NCBI GenBank assembly: GCA_034431495.1
Contig: DAOUDB010000223.1
Coordinates: 1 to 5,916 of the forward strand
From: Roseilinea sp034431495
Lineage (GTDB): Bacteria > Chloroflexota > Anaerolineae > J036 > Brachytrichaceae
Direction of reading: 5' to 3'
DNA: 5,916 bases
Made by a program: the position numbers and the translations under genes. The notes beneath the pieces are model-generated. The model searched no databases and was not told the origin of the DNA. It worked only from the letters and a program-made list of their open reading frames with translations. How positions within the stretch are numbered: the first letter of the stretch is position 1; every line of letters starts with the position of its first letter. Shown here in pieces: positions 4,435 to 5,916 of the stretch.

Positions 4435-5916
4435 ATGGATTCAAACACGATTGTTGCTCAGTTGGCCGGGCGATCCGGCCTGTCGATCTATCCCTGTTCT
4501 GTTGCGCCGGCCGGGCCGGCTATCTATGCGCTGGCGCGCGCCGAACATGCGCCCGATGCTGCGCGCCAGTTGCTCATTCTCACACCCCACCCCACACCCG
4601 GCAGCGATGCCGACTCTGGCGAGCCGGATCAAGCCGTGTCGGGGTTTGTGGGGCAGGCCGGCCAGGTTGAGATGGATGGCCGCACGTTCACGTTGAAGCG
4701 CTGTCCCTTGACCGCCGACAATGCAGCCACGCTGCGTGGCGTGTTTCCATGGCTGCGCCCGCGTGTGCTGGGTTTGGTGAAGTCGGTGGGATGCGGAGAT
4801 CGAATCGGCCTCGCCACGCCCGGCCACATTCAAGCTGTGCGCCAGTATGGCTGTATGGCGCCGGTGCTGGCTCAGCAGTCGATGCGCGAAATGGCGCGCG
4901 CCAATCGCACACCTGTGCAGGTGTTGGATGATGCGATGTGGGGCGTGTTTCAAGAAGGCTGGCGCGATGGATTCGGCGCAGATGCCGACCACCTGAAGAC
5001 GCCTGAAGATATCGAGGCGTGCGCAGCAGCCGGCTTCACCCTTTTCACGTTCGATCCCGGCGCCTATGTGGATGGCGATGCCGGCCACCACACAGAAGCG
5101 AAGTATGCCGCTTTGCCCTGGGATGATCTGGAGACCGCGCCGGACGAAGCCGTGAGGCGCTATGCCGGCGCGCCGTTTGGTCTGGATGCGCCGGCTGTGC
5201 AACTGGCGCTGGTGAAGTATGGCCGGGCAATCGCGCATGTGGCGCGCATGTACCGGCATCTCAAAGCAACCATGGGCAGCCGGCCTTTTGAGGTCGAGGT
5301 GTCGGTGGATGAAACCGACACGCCCACCACGCACGGCGAGCACTATGTGATTGCGGGCGAGCTGCGCCGGCTGGATGTGGCGTGGGTCAGCCTGGCCCCG
5401 CGCTTTGTGGGCCGGTTTGAAAAGGGCGTGGATTACATCGGTGATCTGAGCGCATTCGAGGCTGATATTGCCGGCCACGTTGCCGTTGCCCGCCACTGGG
5501 GGCCTTACAAACTGAGTATCCATTCCGGCTCCGACAAGTTCAGCATCTACGGCGTGGTTGCGCGCCTGGCCGGCGACTGGGTGCATCTGAAGACGGCTGG
5601 AACGAGCTATCTTGAGGCCCTGCGCACCGTTGCCGGCTGCAACGTTGACCTGTTCAAGGAGATTTACGCGCTGGCGCGCGAGCGGTATGCCATCGATCGC
5701 GCTTCCTATCACGTTTCGGCAGACATGTCGCGCGCGCCGGCTGCGCAGACGCTGGCCGGTCAGGCAGCCTGTGTGGCCGTGCTGGAGCAGTTCGATGCGC
5801 GTCAGGCGCTGCATGTGTGCTTCGGCTCGATTCTCGCGGCATACGGCGACGCGATTCGGGTTACCCTACTCGCCAACGAGGCCCTGCACGGGTCTAATCT
5901 GGCGCATCACATCGGC
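4435..5916 (+). CDS. uxaE: UxaE-family tagaturonate epimerase, 3'-truncated
   Basis: The frame runs from ATG 4435 to the window edge without a stop (494 codons). Characterised UxaE of Thermotoga maritima interconverts D-tagaturonate and D-fructuronate in cytosolic hexuronate breakdown. Some relatives epimerise fructose/tagatose at C4, so the substrate here is open. Segments shared with the Thermotoga protein are GCGDRIGLATPGH (119-131), LAQQSMRE (145-152), VLDDAMWGVFQEG (163-175) with GFGADADH (179-186), FEVEVSVDETDTPT (about 285-298), PRFVGRFEKGVDYIGDL, LSIHSGSDKFSIYG (361-374), HLKTAGTSYLEALR (384-397) and SYHVSADMSRAP. The acidic and His residues in SVDE and HSGSDK are likely metal or catalytic residues, by analogy. 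The end ALHGSNLAHHIG aligns close to the family C-terminus, so probably only about 5-20 residues are missing. It diverges from fbp across 295 nt. The family call is firm; the physiological substrate is less sure. Confidence 0.94.
   Translation, partial: MDSNTIVAQLAGRSGLSIYPCSVAPAGPAIYALARAEHAPDAARQLLILTPHPTPGSDADSGEPDQAVSGFVGQAGQVEMDGRTFTLKRCPLTADNAATLRGVFPWLRPRVLGLVKSVGCGDRIGLATPGHIQAVRQYGCMAPVLAQQSMREMARANRTPVQVLDDAMWGVFQEGWRDGFGADADHLKTPEDIEACAAAGFTLFTFDPGAYVDGDAGHHTEAKYAALPWDDLETAPDEAVRRYAGAPFGLDAPAVQLALVKYGRAIAHVARMYRHLKATMGSRPFEVEVSVDETDTPTTHGEHYVIAGELRRLDVAWVSLAPRFVGRFEKGVDYIGDLSAFEADIAGHVAVARHWGPYKLSIHSGSDKFSIYGVVARLAGDWVHLKTAGTSYLEALRTVAGCNVDLFKEIYALARERYAIDRASYHVSADMSRAPAAQTLAGQAACVAVLEQFDARQALHVCFGSILAAYGDAIRVTLLANEALHGSNLAHHIG

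Noticed and set aside
4441..5814. Minus-strand open frame of 457 codons, the longest closed frame on either strand
   Set aside because: It lies wholly antisense to uxaE, is rich in Arg/His/Gly/Gln without any recognisable domain, and arises because the GC-rich codons of uxaE lack antisense stops. The plus-strand frame has clear UxaE motifs from end to end.

Overview
The window looks like a chromosomal segment of a GC-rich, non-proteobacterial bacterium, most likely a member of the Chloroflexota (Anaerolineae/Caldilineae-like). This is inference. It rests on the mix of an ARMT1-type DUF89 protein, a UxaE-family epimerase, a Ser/Thr/Glu-linker lipoprotein with a jelly-roll-like domain, and the very high frequency of GCCGGC in coding sequence. 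No mobile element, tRNA, rRNA or CRISPR array was seen.

Layout. (1) Positions 1-2115, plus strand: the 3' part of a DUF89/ARMT1-like metal-dependent phosphatase gene, followed after 9 nt by a complete radical SAM gene with a CX4CX2C cluster motif. The two probably form one transcription unit. (2) Positions 2116-2211: a short convergent gap dominated by an almost perfect 30-bp palindrome, probably a terminator or a dispersed hairpin repeat. (3) Positions 2212-4139, minus strand: class I fructose-1,6-bisphosphatase (fbp), then 32 nt downstream a secreted lipoprotein gene. (4) Positions 4140-4434: a 295-nt divergent regulatory region. It holds a candidate fbp promoter, a strong intrinsic terminator facing fbp, an AGG repeat, a 7-bp hairpin and a 16-bp operator-like dyad beside a -10-like TAATAT. 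(5) Positions 4435-5916, plus strand: a UxaE-family tagaturonate epimerase gene, open at the right edge and lacking only a short C-terminal tail.

How the genes may work together. fbp (fructose 1,6-bisphosphate to fructose 6-phosphate, gluconeogenesis) and uxaE (keto-hexuronate epimerisation, or a related ketohexose C4 epimerisation) share a regulatory region, which suggests linked control of carbon entry into the hexose phosphate pool. The DUF89 and radical SAM pair is a separate unit of unknown pathway. The lipoprotein has no obvious metabolic link to fbp and may simply be co-transcribed. Most genes belong to recognisable families. The least explained parts are the fbp/uxaE divergent region and the DUF89-radical SAM pairing.
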